A stretch of DNA of 64,000 nt from Telluria antibiotica. Lineage in GTDB: Bacteria; Pseudomonadota; Gammaproteobacteria; Burkholderiales; Burkholderiaceae_D. A program made the position numbers and the translations under genes. This document shows, in pieces, positions 50,657-61,512 of the stretch. Below the pieces are notes generated by a model. That model was not told the origin of the DNA. It made no database searches and was given only the letters and a program-made list of their open reading frames with translations. How positions within the stretch are numbered: the stretch's first letter is position 1; every line of letters starts with the position of its first letter. The stretch is from the NCBI RefSeq assembly GCF_011682055.1, contig NZ_JAAQOM010000001.1:558001-622000 (forward strand), in the 5' to 3' direction.

Positions 50657-52279
50657 ATGACCCAACTCGACTCCAAACTCAACCCGCGCAGCGACGATTT
50701 CAAAGCCAACGCCGCCGCCATGCAAACCCTCGTCGACGACTTGCGCGCCAAGGTGGCGCAGATCGCCAAGGGGGGTGGCGAGGCCGCGTGCGCCAAGCAC
50801 GTCGCACGCGGCAAGCTGTTGCCGCGCGAGCGCGTACAGATGCTCCTCGATCCGGGCACCCCGTTCCTCGAATTCTCCCAGATGGCCGCATTTGCGATGT
50901 ACAAGGGTGACGATGGAGTCGGTGCAGCACCCGGCGCCGGCATCATCACGGGCATCGGCCGCGTCGCGGGCCAGGAATGCGTGATCGTCTGTAACGACGC
51001 CACCGTCAAGGGCGGCACGTATTATCCGATGACGGTCAAGAAGCACTTGCGCGCGCAGGAGATCGCCGAGCAGAACAACCTGCCCTGCATCTACCTCGTC
51101 GACTCGGGCGGCGCCAACCTGCCGAACCAGGACGACGTGTTCCCCGACCGCGACCACTTCGGCCGCATCTTCTATAACCAGGCGACTCTCTCATCGAAGG
51201 GCATCCCGCAGATCGCCGTCGTGATGGGCTCCTGCACGGCGGGCGGCGCGTACGTGCCGGCGATGAGCGACGAATCCATCATCGTCAAGGAGCAGGGCAC
51301 GATCTTCCTGGGCGGCCCGCCGCTCGTGAAGGCGGCGACAGGCGAAGTCGTCACGGCCGAAGACCTCGGCGGCGGCGACGTGCACACGCGGCTGTCCGGC
51401 GTGGCGGACCACCTGGCGCAAAACGACACGCACGCGCTGGCGCTTGCGCGAACCATCGTCTCGAACCTGAACCGCACCAAGCCCCAGCAGGGCGCGCTAC
51501 GCGAAGCCGCGGAACCGAAGCACGCGCCGGAAGAGCTGTACGGCATCATCCCCGTCGACACCCGCAAACCGTTCGATGTGCGCGAAGTCATCGCGCGCAT
51601 CGTCGATGGCAGCGAGTTCGACGAATTCAAGGCGCGCTACGGCACGACGCTCGTCTGTGGTTTCGCTCACATCTTCGGCATGAAGGTCGGGATCATCGCC
51701 AACAACGGCATCCTGTTCTCGGAATCCGCGCTGAAGGGCACGCACTTCATCGAGCTGTGCTGCCAGCGCAAGATCCCGCTCGTCTTCCTGCAGAACATCA
51801 CCGGCTTCATGGTCGGCCGCAAGTACGAAAACGAAGGCATCGCCCGCAATGGCGCCAAGATGGTGACCGCGGTCGCGACGGCCTCCGTACCCAAGTTCAC
51901 CGTGATCATCGGCGGCTCGTTCGGTGCCGGCAACTACGGCATGTGCGGCCGCGCGTTCTCGCCGCGCTTCCTGTGGATGTGGCCCAATGCGCGCATCTCC
52001 GTGATGGGCGGCGACCAGGCGGCGTCGGTGCTGGCGACCGTCAAGCGCGACGGCATCGAGGCGCGCGGCGGCCAGTGGAGTGCGGACGAGGAAGCCGCGT
52101 TCAAGCAGCCGATCAAGGAGCAGTACGAACACCAGGGCCACCCGTATTACGCCACCGCGCGCCTGTGGGACGACGGCGTGATCGATCCGGCCGACACGCG
52201 CATGGTGCTGGGCCTGGGCCTCTCGGCCGCGCTGAACGCGCCGATCGAGGACACGAAGTTCGGCGTGTTCCGCATGTGA
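50657..52279 (+). CDS. liuB: 3-methylcrotonyl-CoA carboxylase, carboxyltransferase (beta) subunit
   Basis: 540-aa carboxyltransferase of the biotin-dependent 3-methylcrotonyl-CoA carboxylase, which makes 3-methylglutaconyl-CoA. Both crotonase-like halves are present: [19 protein letters not shown] and [19 protein letters not shown] in the first, [26 protein letters not shown] and [16 protein letters not shown] in the second. It lies 12 bp after liuA. Length and motifs are normal. Confidence 0.96.
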   Translation: MTQLDSKLNPRSDDFKANAAAMQTLVDDLRAKVAQIAKGGGEAACAKHVARGKLLPRERVQMLLDPGTPFLEFSQMAAFAMYKGDDGVGAAPGAGIITGIGRVAGQECVIVCNDATVKGGTYYPMTVKKHLRAQEIAEQNNLPCIYLVDSGGANLPNQDDVFPDRDHFGRIFYNQATLSSKGIPQIAVVMGSCTAGGAYVPAMSDESIIVKEQGTIFLGGPPLVKAATGEVVTAEDLGGGDVHTRLSGVADHLAQNDTHALALARTIVSNLNRTKPQQGALREAAEPKHAPEELYGIIPVDTRKPFDVREVIARIVDGSEFDEFKARYGTTLVCGFAHIFGMKVGIIANNGILFSESALKGTHFIELCCQRKIPLVFLQNITGFMVGRKYENEGIARNGAKMVTAVATASVPKFTVIIGGSFGAGNYGMCGRAFSPRFLWMWPNARISVMGGDQAASVLATVKRDGIEARGGQWSADEEAAFKQPIKEQYEHQGHPYYATARLWDDGVIDPADTRMVLGLGLSAALNAPIEDTKFGVFRM

Positions 52280-52289
52280 GGAGACAGAC

Positions 52290-53075
52290 ATGGACTATCA
52301 AACCCTCACTGTCACGATCACGGACCGCATCGGCCACGTCACGCTGAACCGCCCGGACCTGCGCAACGCGTTCAACGAACAAAGCATCGCCGAACTGGCC
52401 CTCGCCTTCGACGAACTGGGACGCCATGAGCTCGTGCGCGCCATCGTGCTCGGCGCGAACGGACCCGCATTCTGCGCGGGCGCGGACCTGAACTGGATGA
52501 AGAAGATGGCCGGTTATTCGGACAGCGAAAACCGCGCCGACGCCATGCGCCTCGCCGACATGCTGCGCACCATTTATACGTGCCCGAAGCCCGTCGTTGC
52601 GAAGGTGCAGGGCGACTGCTACGCCGGCGGCATGGGCCTCGTGGCCGCGTGCGATGTGGTCGTGTCGGTCGATACGGCCAACTTCTGCCTGTCCGAAGTA
52701 AAACTCGGGCTGATCCCGGCGACGATCTCGCCGTACGTGATCAAGGCGATGGGAGAACAGGCTGCGCGCCGCTGGTTCCTCACGGCCGAACGCTTCGATG
52801 CGAAGGAAGCCCACCGCATCGGCTTCGTGCACGAGATCGTGCCGGCCGCGGACCTCGACACGAGGGTCGCGGGTATCGTGCAGGCGCTGGCCAACAACAG
52901 TCCGAACGCGGTGCGCGAAGCGAAACGGCTCGTGCGCGAGATCGCGGGGGAACCCGTCACGGAAGCGCTGCTGGAAGACACGGCGGACCGCATCGCGCTG
53001 ATCCGGGCCTCCAGCGAAGGCCGCGACGGCGTGACCGCCTTCCTCGACAAACGCAAGCCGGCCTGGCTGCCATAA
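52290..53075 (+). CDS. liuC: Methylglutaconyl-CoA hydratase
   Basis: 261-aa crotonase-family enzyme hydrating 3-methylglutaconyl-CoA to HMG-CoA. It has LNRPDLRNAFNEQSIAEL, FCAGADLNWMKKMAGYS and the oxyanion segment GDCYAGGMGLVAACD; GLIPATISPYVIKAMGEQAARR is characteristic of the LiuC group. It lies between the two carboxylase subunit genes in the usual liu order, 10 bp after liuB. AGGAGACAGAC precedes the ATG. Confidence 0.94.
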   Translation: MDYQTLTVTITDRIGHVTLNRPDLRNAFNEQSIAELALAFDELGRHELVRAIVLGANGPAFCAGADLNWMKKMAGYSDSENRADAMRLADMLRTIYTCPKPVVAKVQGDCYAGGMGLVAACDVVVSVDTANFCLSEVKLGLIPATISPYVIKAMGEQAARRWFLTAERFDAKEAHRIGFVHEIVPAADLDTRVAGIVQALANNSPNAVREAKRLVREIAGEPVTEALLEDTADRIALIRASSEGRDGVTAFLDKRKPAWLP

Positions 53076-53091
53076 ATACAAGGAGAACGAC

Positions 53092-55101
53092 TTGTTCGAC
53101 AAAATTCTGATCGCCAACCGGGGCGAGATCGCATGCCGGGTTGCCGCGACCGCGCGCCGCCTCGGCATCAAGACGGTCGCAGTGTATTCCGAAGCCGATG
53201 CGGATGCGAAGCACGTCGCGGCATGCGACGAAGCGGTCCTGCTCGGTCCCGCGCCGTCCAACGAAAGCTATTTGCGCGCCGAGAAAATCATCGAGGCGGC
53301 GCTCGCGACCGGCGCCCAGGCGATCCACCCGGGCTACGGCTTCCTGTCGGAAAACGAAGCGTTCGCCGGCAGCTGCGCGCGCGCCGGCCTCGCCTTCATC
53401 GGACCGCCCGCCTCTGCCATCCGCGCGATGGGCTCCAAGTCCGCCGCCAAGGCCTTGATGGAATCGGCGGACGTCCCCCTGGTGCCCGGCTACCACGGGG
53501 AGAACCAGGATGCCGGCTTCCTGCGTGGCCAGGCGGACCGGATCGGCTACCCGGTACTGCTCAAGGCCAGCGCCGGCGGTGGCGGCAAGGGCATGCGTAT
53601 CGTCGAACGCGGCGAGGATTTCGAGGCCGCGCTCAAGTCCTGCAAGCGCGAAGCCATTAGCAGCTTCGGCGACGACCGCGTGCTGGTGGAAAAATACCTG
53701 ATCCAGCCGCGCCACATCGAGATCCAGGTGTTCGCCGACTCGCACGGCGACTGCGTCTACCTGTTCGAGCGCGACTGCTCCGTGCAGCGCCGGCACCAGA
53801 AGGTTCTGGAGGAAGCACCGGCGCCCGGCATGTCCGAACAGCGGCGCCGCGCAATGGGACACGCCGCGGTCGCGGCGGCCAAGGCGGTCGGCTACGTCGG
53901 TGCGGGGACCGTCGAATTCATCGCCAACCAGGACGGCAGCTTCTACTTCATGGAGATGAACACGCGCCTGCAGGTGGAGCATCCGGTCACGGAAATGATC
54001 ACCGGTACCGACCTGGTGGAATGGCAGCTGCGGGTCGCCGCCGGCGAGCCGCTGCCGCAGCGCCAGGATGAATTGCAGATCCATGGCCATGCCATCGAGG
54101 CCCGCGTCTACGCGGAAAATCCGGAAAAGGGATTTCTGCCGTCGATCGGGACCCTGCGCCACCTGCGCACGCCGGCCGCGGTGCACTTCGAGCTCGGCCA
54201 GGGCGCGGGCGCCGCGGACCCCGCCGCGGTCCGCATCGATTCGGGCGTGCGCGCGGGTGACGCCATCTCGCCGTTCTACGACCCGATGATCGCCAAGCTG
54301 ATCGTGTGGGGCCGGGACCGCGACGAGGCGCTGGCGCGCATGGCGCAGGCGCTGGCCGGGTACCAGGTGGTCGGGCTCGCGACCAACGTCGGCTTCCTCC
54401 TGCGGCTGGTGACGAGCACGCCGTTTTCCCGGGCCGACCTGGACACCGGCCTGATCGAACGCCATCGCGACAGCCTGTTCCCGCCCGCCCGTCCCGCGTC
54501 CCTGCCCGTGCTGGCACTGGCCGCGGCGCGGCTGCTCGACGACGGACGGCAACCGGGCGTCACGGACCCGTGGGCCGGCGCCAATGGATGGCGGATGAAC
54601 GGCACGCTGACGCACCGGATCGAGCTGGGCGAGGATGCCGGAACGCAGGTGCTGGACATCGCGTACCAGCGCACGGGTTGGCAGGTGCGGGTCGGCGGAC
54701 AGGTGGCGTCGATGACGCTGGCCGGACGCGAGGAGACGCTGCTTACGATCAAGCTCGACGGCGCCGTCGTGCGCGGGCATGTCGTGCGCGACGGCCAGCA
54801 CGTCCACGTTTTCCATCGCGGCGAACATACGACGCTGCAGTACAGCGATCCGCTGGCCCATGCCGGCGATGCCGAAACCGAAGGCGGCCGCCTGACCGCT
54901 CCCATGCCCGGCAAGATCGTGGCGCTGTTGACGGCACCGGGTGCCGTGGTCGAGAAAGGCACGCCGCTGCTGATCATGGAGGCCATGAAGATGGAACACA
55001 CGATCACCTCGCCCGCCGACGGCATCGTCGAGGAGCTCCTGTACGCCGTGGGCGACCAGGTGTCCGACGGTGTGCAACTGCTGACCTTCAAGCCCGCTTG
55101 A
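53092..55101 (+). CDS. liuD: 3-methylcrotonyl-CoA carboxylase, biotin-carrying (alpha) subunit
   Basis: 669-aa biotin carboxylase plus biotin carrier. The N-terminal ILIANRGEIACRV, ATP-grasp SAGGGGKGMRIV and EMNTRLQVEHPVTE motifs are clear. The biotinylated Lys633 is in EAMKMEHT, 36 residues from the end. The gene starts with TTG (LFDKILIANRG would be N-terminal), placed by AAGGAG 7 bp upstream. It follows liuC by 16 bp. Confidence 0.96.
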   Translation: MFDKILIANRGEIACRVAATARRLGIKTVAVYSEADADAKHVAACDEAVLLGPAPSNESYLRAEKIIEAALATGAQAIHPGYGFLSENEAFAGSCARAGLAFIGPPASAIRAMGSKSAAKALMESADVPLVPGYHGENQDAGFLRGQADRIGYPVLLKASAGGGGKGMRIVERGEDFEAALKSCKREAISSFGDDRVLVEKYLIQPRHIEIQVFADSHGDCVYLFERDCSVQRRHQKVLEEAPAPGMSEQRRRAMGHAAVAAAKAVGYVGAGTVEFIANQDGSFYFMEMNTRLQVEHPVTEMITGTDLVEWQLRVAAGEPLPQRQDELQIHGHAIEARVYAENPEKGFLPSIGTLRHLRTPAAVHFELGQGAGAADPAAVRIDSGVRAGDAISPFYDPMIAKLIVWGRDRDEALARMAQALAGYQVVGLATNVGFLLRLVTSTPFSRADLDTGLIERHRDSLFPPARPASLPVLALAAARLLDDGRQPGVTDPWAGANGWRMNGTLTHRIELGEDAGTQVLDIAYQRTGWQVRVGGQVASMTLAGREETLLTIKLDGAVVRGHVVRDGQHVHVFHRGEHTTLQYSDPLAHAGDAETEGGRLTAPMPGKIVALLTAPGAVVEKGTPLLIMEAMKMEHTITSPADGIVEELLYAVGDQVSDGVQLLTFKPA

Positions 55102-55108
55102 GCGAACC

Positions 55109-56035
55109 ATGATGACACTGCCAACGCATGTGAAGCTCGTCGAAGTCGGTCCGCGCGACGGGTTGCAGAACGAGAAGGAGACGGTTCCGGCCGAGGCCAA
55201 GATCGAACTGGTCGAACGCCTCGTCGACGCGGGCCTGACCAACGTCGAAGCCGCTTCGTTCGTCTCGCCCAAGTGGGTGCCCCAGATGGCGACGTCGGGC
55301 GAGGTCATGGACAGGATCCGGCGTCGTCCCGGGGTCGTCTACTCGGCGCTCACACCGAACATGAAAGGCTTGGAGGCGGCACTGGCTGCGCGGGCGGACG
55401 AGGTCGTGATCTTCGGCTCCGCGTCCGAAGCCTTCTCGCAACGCAATATCAATTGCTCGATTGCCGCGTCGATCGAACGGTTCCGCGAGGTCGCGCGGGC
55501 CGCAAAGGCGCACTCGATCCGGCTGCGCGGCAGCATCAGCTGCTCGTTCGGCTGTCCGTACCAGGGCGAGGTGGCGCCGGAGGATGTCGCCGACGTCGTC
55601 CGCAGGCTGCGCGACCTCGGCTGCGACGAGATCGATATCGCGGACACGATCGGCACCGGTACGCCGGCGAAGGTGCAGGCCGTGTACGAGACGGTCGCGC
55701 AAGACTATCCGCTCGCCCGGCTGTCCGGCCATTTTCACGATACCTACGGCCAGGCACTGGTCAACATCTACGCCGCCCTGCAGCTCGGCGTGTCGATCTT
55801 CCATTCCTCCGTTGCGGGCCTGGGCGGTTGCCCCTATGCGAAAGGGGCGACCGGCAATGTGGCAACCGAGGATGTCCTGTACATGCTCGACGGGCTCGGC
55901 ATCCACACCGGGGTGGACCTCGAAAAAGTGGTCGAGGCCGGACAGTTCATTTCCCGGCAGCTGGGACGCGCAGGGTCGAGCCAGGCCGGCAATGCGCTCG
56001 CGGCAAAGCGCCATTCATCGAATCAAAACGTATAG
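55109..56035 (+). CDS. liuE: Hydroxymethylglutaryl-CoA lyase
   Basis: 308-aa HMG-CoA lyase, which splits HMG-CoA into acetoacetate and acetyl-CoA. The N-terminal VKLVEVGPRDGLQNEK binds the metal, and the signature with the active-site cysteine is SVAGLGGCPYAKGATGN. It lies 7 bp after liuD and completes liuABCDE. Two adjacent ATG codons are possible starts. The acetoacetate formed may be handled by the thiolase at 60252. Confidence 0.96.
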   Translation: MMTLPTHVKLVEVGPRDGLQNEKETVPAEAKIELVERLVDAGLTNVEAASFVSPKWVPQMATSGEVMDRIRRRPGVVYSALTPNMKGLEAALAARADEVVIFGSASEAFSQRNINCSIAASIERFREVARAAKAHSIRLRGSISCSFGCPYQGEVAPEDVADVVRRLRDLGCDEIDIADTIGTGTPAKVQAVYETVAQDYPLARLSGHFHDTYGQALVNIYAALQLGVSIFHSSVAGLGGCPYAKGATGNVATEDVLYMLDGLGIHTGVDLEKVVEAGQFISRQLGRAGSSQAGNALAAKRHSSNQNV

Positions 56036-56041
56036 ATCATC

Positions 56042-57718
56042 ATGGTAGACACAAGCAATTCCCCCGAACAGTACGGTCAGCGCGAGACGATGGAATACGA
56101 CGTGGTCATCGTCGGCGGCGGCCCCGCCGGGTTGTCCGCGGCGATCCGGCTCAAGCAGCTGGCTTCCGCAAAGGGGACCGATGTCTCCGTCTGCGTATTG
56201 GAAAAAGGATCCGAGATCGGCGCGCACATCCTATCGGGCGCGGTCATGGATCCGATCGCGATGAACGAACTGTTTCCAAACTGGAAGGAGCTGGGCGCAC
56301 CGCTGAACACCCCGGTGACGGAAGACCGGTTCCTGTTCCTCACCGAACAAAAGGCCTACCTTACGCCCAACTGGGCCTTGCCCGGCTGCTTCCAAAACCA
56401 CGGCAACTATGTCATCTCGCTCGGCAATGTCGTCCGCTGGCTGGGACAACAAGCCGAAGCGCTCGGCGTGGAAATCTTTCCCGGCTTTCCGGCCGCCGAA
56501 GTCCTGTATCACGACGACGGGTCGGTGCGTGGCGTGGCCACGGCAAACATGGGTATCGACCGCCACGGCAATCCGACCGATGCGTTCCAGCCCGGCATCG
56601 AACTGCACGCCAGCTACACGTTTTTTGCGGAAGGCGCCCGCGGCCACCTCGGCAAGCAGTTGATCGCCAGGTTCGAACTGGACAAGGGCCGGGACCCGCA
56701 AACCTACGCGCTGGGCATCAAGGAATTGTGGGAGATCGATCCGGCCAGACACCAGCCCGGCCTCGTCATCCACAGCGCGGGCTGGCCGCTGGATGCGGAT
56801 ACCTATGGCGGCTCCTTCCTCTACCACCTGGAAAACAGCCAGGTCGCAGTCGGGTACGTGATCGGCCTGGGCTACGAGAATCCGCATCTGTCGCCGTACG
56901 AGGAATTCCAGCGCTACAAGACCCACCCGGAGATCCGCACCTTCTTCGAGGGCGGCAGGCGTATCTCGTATGGCGCCCGGGCGCTTGCCGCCGGCGGGCT
57001 GCAGTCGCTGCCGAAATTCGTCTTCCCGGGCGGCGCGCTGATCGGCTGCGATGCCGGCTTCCTGAATGCCGCGCGCATCAAGGGCAGCCACGCCGCCATG
57101 AAGACGGGCATGCTGGCGGCCGAGGCGGCATTCGACGCGCTGGCCGACGGCAGGGCCGGGGACGAGCTGGCCGCCCTGCCCCAGGCGTTCCGCCATTCGT
57201 GGCTGTACGAAGAGCTGCACAAGGGGCGGAACTTCAAGCCCAGCATGGCGCTGGGCTTACGTGCGGGTACGCTGATGGTGGCCATCGACCAGATCGTCTT
57301 CCGCGGCAAGGCGCCCTGGACGCTGCGCCACCGGCATGCGGATCACGAACGGCTGCGCCCCGCGTCCGACTTTACGCCCATCGCCTACCCCAAGCCGGAC
57401 AATAAGCTCAGCTTCGATCGCCTGTCCTCGGTGTTCATCTCGAATACCAACCATGGCGAAGACCAGCCCATCCACCTGAAGCTGCGCTCGGACACGCTGC
57501 CCATCCAGGTGAATCTCGCCAGGTACGACGGCCCGGAACAACGCTACTGCCCGGCGGGCGTCTATGAGTTCGTGCGATCGGACGCCGATACGCCGCGGCT
57601 CCAGATTAACGCCCAGAACTGCCTGCACTGCAAGACCTGCGACATCAAGGACCCCATGCAGAACATCGTGTGGGCGACGCCGGAAGGCGGCGGCGGGCCG
57701 AATTATCCCAATATGTGA
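56042..57718 (+). CDS. Electron transfer flavoprotein:ubiquinone oxidoreductase
   Basis: 558-aa membrane-associated flavoprotein that re-oxidises ETF and reduces ubiquinone. The FAD motif VVIVGGGPAGLSAAIRL is at about 19-35, and the [4Fe-4S] ligands are in the C-terminal CLHCKTCDIKDPMQNIVW. It follows liuE by 6 bp, so it is part of the liu operon. It links liuA and the island's acyl-CoA dehydrogenases (through etfAB at 15477-17192) to the respiratory chain. Confidence 0.96.
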   Translation: MVDTSNSPEQYGQRETMEYDVVIVGGGPAGLSAAIRLKQLASAKGTDVSVCVLEKGSEIGAHILSGAVMDPIAMNELFPNWKELGAPLNTPVTEDRFLFLTEQKAYLTPNWALPGCFQNHGNYVISLGNVVRWLGQQAEALGVEIFPGFPAAEVLYHDDGSVRGVATANMGIDRHGNPTDAFQPGIELHASYTFFAEGARGHLGKQLIARFELDKGRDPQTYALGIKELWEIDPARHQPGLVIHSAGWPLDADTYGGSFLYHLENSQVAVGYVIGLGYENPHLSPYEEFQRYKTHPEIRTFFEGGRRISYGARALAAGGLQSLPKFVFPGGALIGCDAGFLNAARIKGSHAAMKTGMLAAEAAFDALADGRAGDELAALPQAFRHSWLYEELHKGRNFKPSMALGLRAGTLMVAIDQIVFRGKAPWTLRHRHADHERLRPASDFTPIAYPKPDNKLSFDRLSSVFISNTNHGEDQPIHLKLRSDTLPIQVNLARYDGPEQRYCPAGVYEFVRSDADTPRLQINAQNCLHCKTCDIKDPMQNIVWATPEGGGGPNYPNM

Positions 57719-57730
57719 AGGCGTTTTATC

Positions 57731-60187
<2,457 letters not shown>

Positions 60188-60251
60188 GGGCCCAAAAGAA
60201 TACCTGGAATCGTCCTGCGCGATCCGTCCATCACTATCAACTGGAGATGTC

Positions 60252-61433
60252 ATGAAACGTGAAGTTGTAATTGTCAGCGGTGTCCGTACTGCGATTGGCT
60301 CTTTCGGCGGCAGCCTGAAAGATGTACCGCCGACCGAGCTGGCCGCCCGGGTCACCGGCGAGGCATTGCGCCGTGCCGGCGTCGACGGCGAAGAAGTCGG
60401 CCATGTCGTATTCGGCAATGTCATTCACACCGAGCCCCGCGACATGTACCTGTCGCGCGTGGCCGCCATCGAGGCAGGTATCGGCGAGCATGTGCCCGCC
60501 CTCACCCTCAATCGCCTGTGCGGTTCCGGCCTGCAGGCCGTGATCTCGGCCGCGCAATCCGTGCTGCTGGGCGACTGCGATGTCGCGGTGGCGGGCGGCG
60601 CCGAGAGCATGAGCCGCGCGCCGCACACGAGCAGCGCGCTGCGCTGGGGCACCCGCATGGGCGAGGTCGGCTTCACCGACATGATGACCGGCGCCCTCAC
60701 CGATCCATTCAACACGATCCATATGGGCGTCACGGCGGAGAACGTGGCCGAGCGCCATGCCGTGTCGCGCGAAGAACAGGACGCCCTGGCACTGCAATCG
60801 CACCGCCGCGCCGCCCATGCCACGGAGGCAGGCTACTTCCGCGAACAGATCCTGCCGATCAAGCTGCAGTCGCGCAAGGGCGAGATCGCGTTCGACAAGG
60901 ACGAGCACACCCGCGGCAACACCACGCTGGAAGACCTGGCCGCCATGCGGGCCGTGTTCAAGAAAGGCGGCACCGTTACGGCCGGCAACGCCTCCGGCAT
61001 CAACGATGGCGCCGCGGCCCTGGTACTGATGGAACGCGGCGAGGCCGAGCGCCGCGGCATCAGGCCGCTGGCGCGCCTGGTGTCATATGCTCATACCGGG
61101 GTCGATCCGCAACACATGGGCATCGGCCCGGTTTCGGCAAGCCGCAAGGCGCTGGAGAAAGCCGGGTTGACCGTTGCCGACATGGATGTAGTCGAGGCCA
61201 ACGAAGCCTTTGCCGCCCAAGCCTGTGCCGTTGCCAAGGAACTTGAGCTGGACCCCGCGAAGGTCAATCCCAACGGTTCAGGCATCGGCCTCGGCCATCC
61301 GATCGGCGCCACGGGCGCCATCATCACCGTCAAGGCGATGTACGAACTGCAGCGCAGCGGTGGCCGCTACGCTCTGGTGACCATGTGCATCGGCGGTGGT
61401 CAGGGCATCGCCGCCGTCTTTGAACGCATGTAG
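60252..61433 (+). CDS. Acetyl-CoA acetyltransferase (thiolase)
   Basis: 393-aa complete thiolase. The nucleophile is Cys90 in NRLCGSGLQA. GLGHPIGATG and CIGGGQG supply the C-terminal His and Cys. The length and the N-terminus (REVVIVSGVRTAIGSFGG) are like those of BktB/acetyl-CoA acetyltransferases. It lies 64 bp after ppsA and probably splits acetoacetyl-CoA from leucine degradation. It is separate from the partial thiolase at the left end of the window. Confidence 0.94.
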   Translation: MKREVVIVSGVRTAIGSFGGSLKDVPPTELAARVTGEALRRAGVDGEEVGHVVFGNVIHTEPRDMYLSRVAAIEAGIGEHVPALTLNRLCGSGLQAVISAAQSVLLGDCDVAVAGGAESMSRAPHTSSALRWGTRMGEVGFTDMMTGALTDPFNTIHMGVTAENVAERHAVSREEQDALALQSHRRAAHATEAGYFREQILPIKLQSRKGEIAFDKDEHTRGNTTLEDLAAMRAVFKKGGTVTAGNASGINDGAAALVLMERGEAERRGIRPLARLVSYAHTGVDPQHMGIGPVSASRKALEKAGLTVADMDVVEANEAFAAQACAVAKELELDPAKVNPNGSGIGLGHPIGATGAIITVKAMYELQRSGGRYALVTMCIGGGQGIAAVFERM

Positions 61434-61445
61434 TTATGCCCCAGT

Positions 61446-61508
61446 GTCCAGCCTGTCTGCCATTGCCGCGTTGCGCCGAGCCTGCGCGGACGAGGTGATA
61501 GGCTGGAC
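61446..61508. repeat. 9-bp inverted repeat between convergent genes
   Basis: GTCCAGCCT (61446-61454) and AGGCTGGAC (61500-61508) are perfect complements with 45 bp between, in the 79-bp gap between the thiolase and the convergent kinase gene. No T-tract follows, so a conventional terminator is not shown. Confidence 0.35.
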
Positions 61509-61512
61509 GCAT

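Noticed and set aside
61446..61508. Rho-independent terminator for the convergent genes
   Set aside because: The loop is 45 bp and no T-tract follows, so it is listed only as an inverted repeat.
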